Assembly (NCBI GenBank): GCA_023435965.1
Contig: JAEZLC010000045.1
Location: 1 to 6,949, forward strand
Origin: Cyanobacteria bacterium OH_CDB_58
GTDB taxonomy: Bacteria > Cyanobacteriota > Vampirovibrionia > Gastranaerophilales > Gastranaerophilaceae
DNA: 6,949 bases
Direction: 5' to 3'
In this document: positions 6,148 to 6,949 of the stretch, piece by piece
Position numbering within the stretch: the stretch's first letter is position 1
Layout of the letters: each line of letters begins with the position of its first letter
Position numbers and translations under genes: made by a program
The notes under the pieces: generated by a model
What the model was told of the DNA's origin: nothing
Database searches by the model: none
What the model saw: only the letters and a program-made list of their open reading frames with translations

Positions 6148-6949
6148 ATGAATGTATTAAGAAACTTAGAACATAAACCGAATTTATCTCTGGCTCTCGG
6201 TTTTTTCGACGGACTGCACCAGGGGCACAAGGTTGTTATCAAAACAGCTGTTAATTATGCTAAACAAAATAATGTAGAATCCGGAATCATAATTTTTAGG
6301 GAGCATCCGTTAAGCTATATCCTTCAGAACACAGTAAGGCAGATTATTACGCTTGATGATAAAATTAATATGCTTTCAGAGCTGGATGTAGACAATGTTA
6401 TATTGTTGGATTTTGATGAAAACATAGCACATCTTTCTGCCAATAATTATCTAAAAGAAGTTTTGATAAAACACTTTGAGCCTGTTGCTATTACTACCGG
6501 GTTTAATCATTATTTTGGACATAATAGGCAAGGCAATAGCGATTTGCTTAAAATGCTTCAGTCTAAATACGGGTACAGGTATTTTGAGGTTCCTCCTATT
6601 ACTTGCAGAAATGTGGTTGCCAGCAGTTCCTCTATCAGAAATGCACTCTCATGCGGTAATTTAGAGCTTGCAAATACGCTTTTAGGATACGACTTTTTTG
6701 TAAAAGCAAGAGTTATACAAGGACAAAAAATTGGAAGAAAAATAGATTTTCCCACAGCAAACTTTGAATACCCTGAAAAAATAATAGAACTTCCTACAGG
6801 CGTGTATCTTGTAGACGTTGAAGTAAAAAATATAAAATACCGCGGTATGTTGAACTATGGCTACAGACCTACTGTTTCAAACGAGGCAAAATTAACCTGT
6901 GAAGTTCACATATTAGATTTTAACGATGATATTTACGATGAAGAAATCA
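6148..6949 (+). CDS. ribF: Bifunctional riboflavin kinase / FAD synthetase RibF (3' truncated by window edge)
   Basis: RibF phosphorylates riboflavin to FMN and adenylates FMN to FAD in the cytoplasm. The frame is open from ATG 6148 to the end of the window (267 codons visible); the family is usually about 300 residues, so roughly 40 are missing. The N-terminal FAD synthetase (nucleotidyltransferase) domain shows ALGFFDGLHQGHKVVI (residues 17-31) with the HxGH nucleotide-binding signature at 24-27, IIIFREHPL (47-55), TTGFNHYFGHNRQGNSDLL (116-134) and ASSSSIRNALSCGNLELA (158-175). The C-terminal flavokinase domain begins near 182, with GRKIDFPTANF (196-206), GVYLVDV (218-224) and GMLNYGYRPTV (233-243), followed by CEVHILDF. 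GFFDG replaces the commoner GNFDG, a mild deviation. A TAA at 6139-6141 is in frame just upstream and no other start lies between, so the ATG is well fixed. There is no Shine-Dalgarno. The gene is divergent from the GH13 gene. Confidence 0.94.
   Translation, partial: MNVLRNLEHKPNLSLALGFFDGLHQGHKVVIKTAVNYAKQNNVESGIIIFREHPLSYILQNTVRQIITLDDKINMLSELDVDNVILLDFDENIAHLSANNYLKEVLIKHFEPVAITTGFNHYFGHNRQGNSDLLKMLQSKYGYRYFEVPPITCRNVVASSSSIRNALSCGNLELANTLLGYDFFVKARVIQGQKIGRKIDFPTANFEYPEKIIELPTGVYLVDVEVKNIKYRGMLNYGYRPTVSNEAKLTCEVHILDFNDDIYDEEI

Noticed and set aside
1..6949. A defence, mobile or otherwise novel multi-gene system.
   Set aside because: All recognisable genes are housekeeping or metabolic families, with no transposase, integrase, toxin-antitoxin pair, repeats array or sharp composition change.

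Overview
The window is AT-rich and densely coding, with no rRNA, tRNA, CRISPR array, insertion sequence or phage gene that I can see. It reads as an ordinary bacterial chromosomal segment. I count seven protein genes: a C-terminal fragment at the left edge, five complete genes, and a riboflavin kinase/FAD synthetase gene cut by the right edge. The neighbouring pair ruvX and DUF1292 is a linkage known from Bacillota, and cyanobacteria carry a related acidic protein. The AT-rich codon use and the glycogen-type GH13 enzyme would fit an AT-rich Bacillota member or a non-photosynthetic cyanobacterial relative (Vampirovibrionia/Gastranaerophilales). I lean to the latter only weakly, and the sequence alone does not settle it.

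Left block (1-3786, + strand): five tightly packed genes that look like one transcription unit. They are the end of an unrecognised gene, a 546-residue HEAT-like alpha-solenoid protein of unknown function, ruvX (overlapping the previous stop by one base as TAATG), a very acidic DUF1292 protein 7 bases later, and a CNNM/CorC-family membrane protein with DUF21, paired CBS and CorC_HlyC domains 30 bases after that. No promoter for this unit is apparent inside the window, so it probably lies upstream.

Middle block (3789-5981 or 6020, - strand): one large GH13 alpha-glucan enzyme, convergent with the CorC-like gene with only 2 bases between the two stop codons. The catalytic triad is intact. Its C-terminal domain is of glycogen-branching-enzyme type, while parts of its barrel look more like maltooligosyltrehalose trehalohydrolase (TreZ).

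Right block (6021-6949): a roughly 130-base, very AT-rich divergent intergenic region carries promoter-like sequences for both directions and a 9-bp inverted repeat, followed by ribF on the + strand. The best ribF -10 box ends only 9 bases before the ATG and there is no Shine-Dalgarno, which suggests a leaderless transcript.

Functionally this is a mix of DNA/RNA maintenance (RuvX), ion homeostasis (CorC-like), storage-glucan metabolism (GH13) and flavin cofactor synthesis (RibF). I found no convincing new multi-gene system. The least explained items are the HEAT-like protein coupled to ruvX, the mixed-type GH13 enzyme with its helical insertion, and the apparently leaderless ribF.
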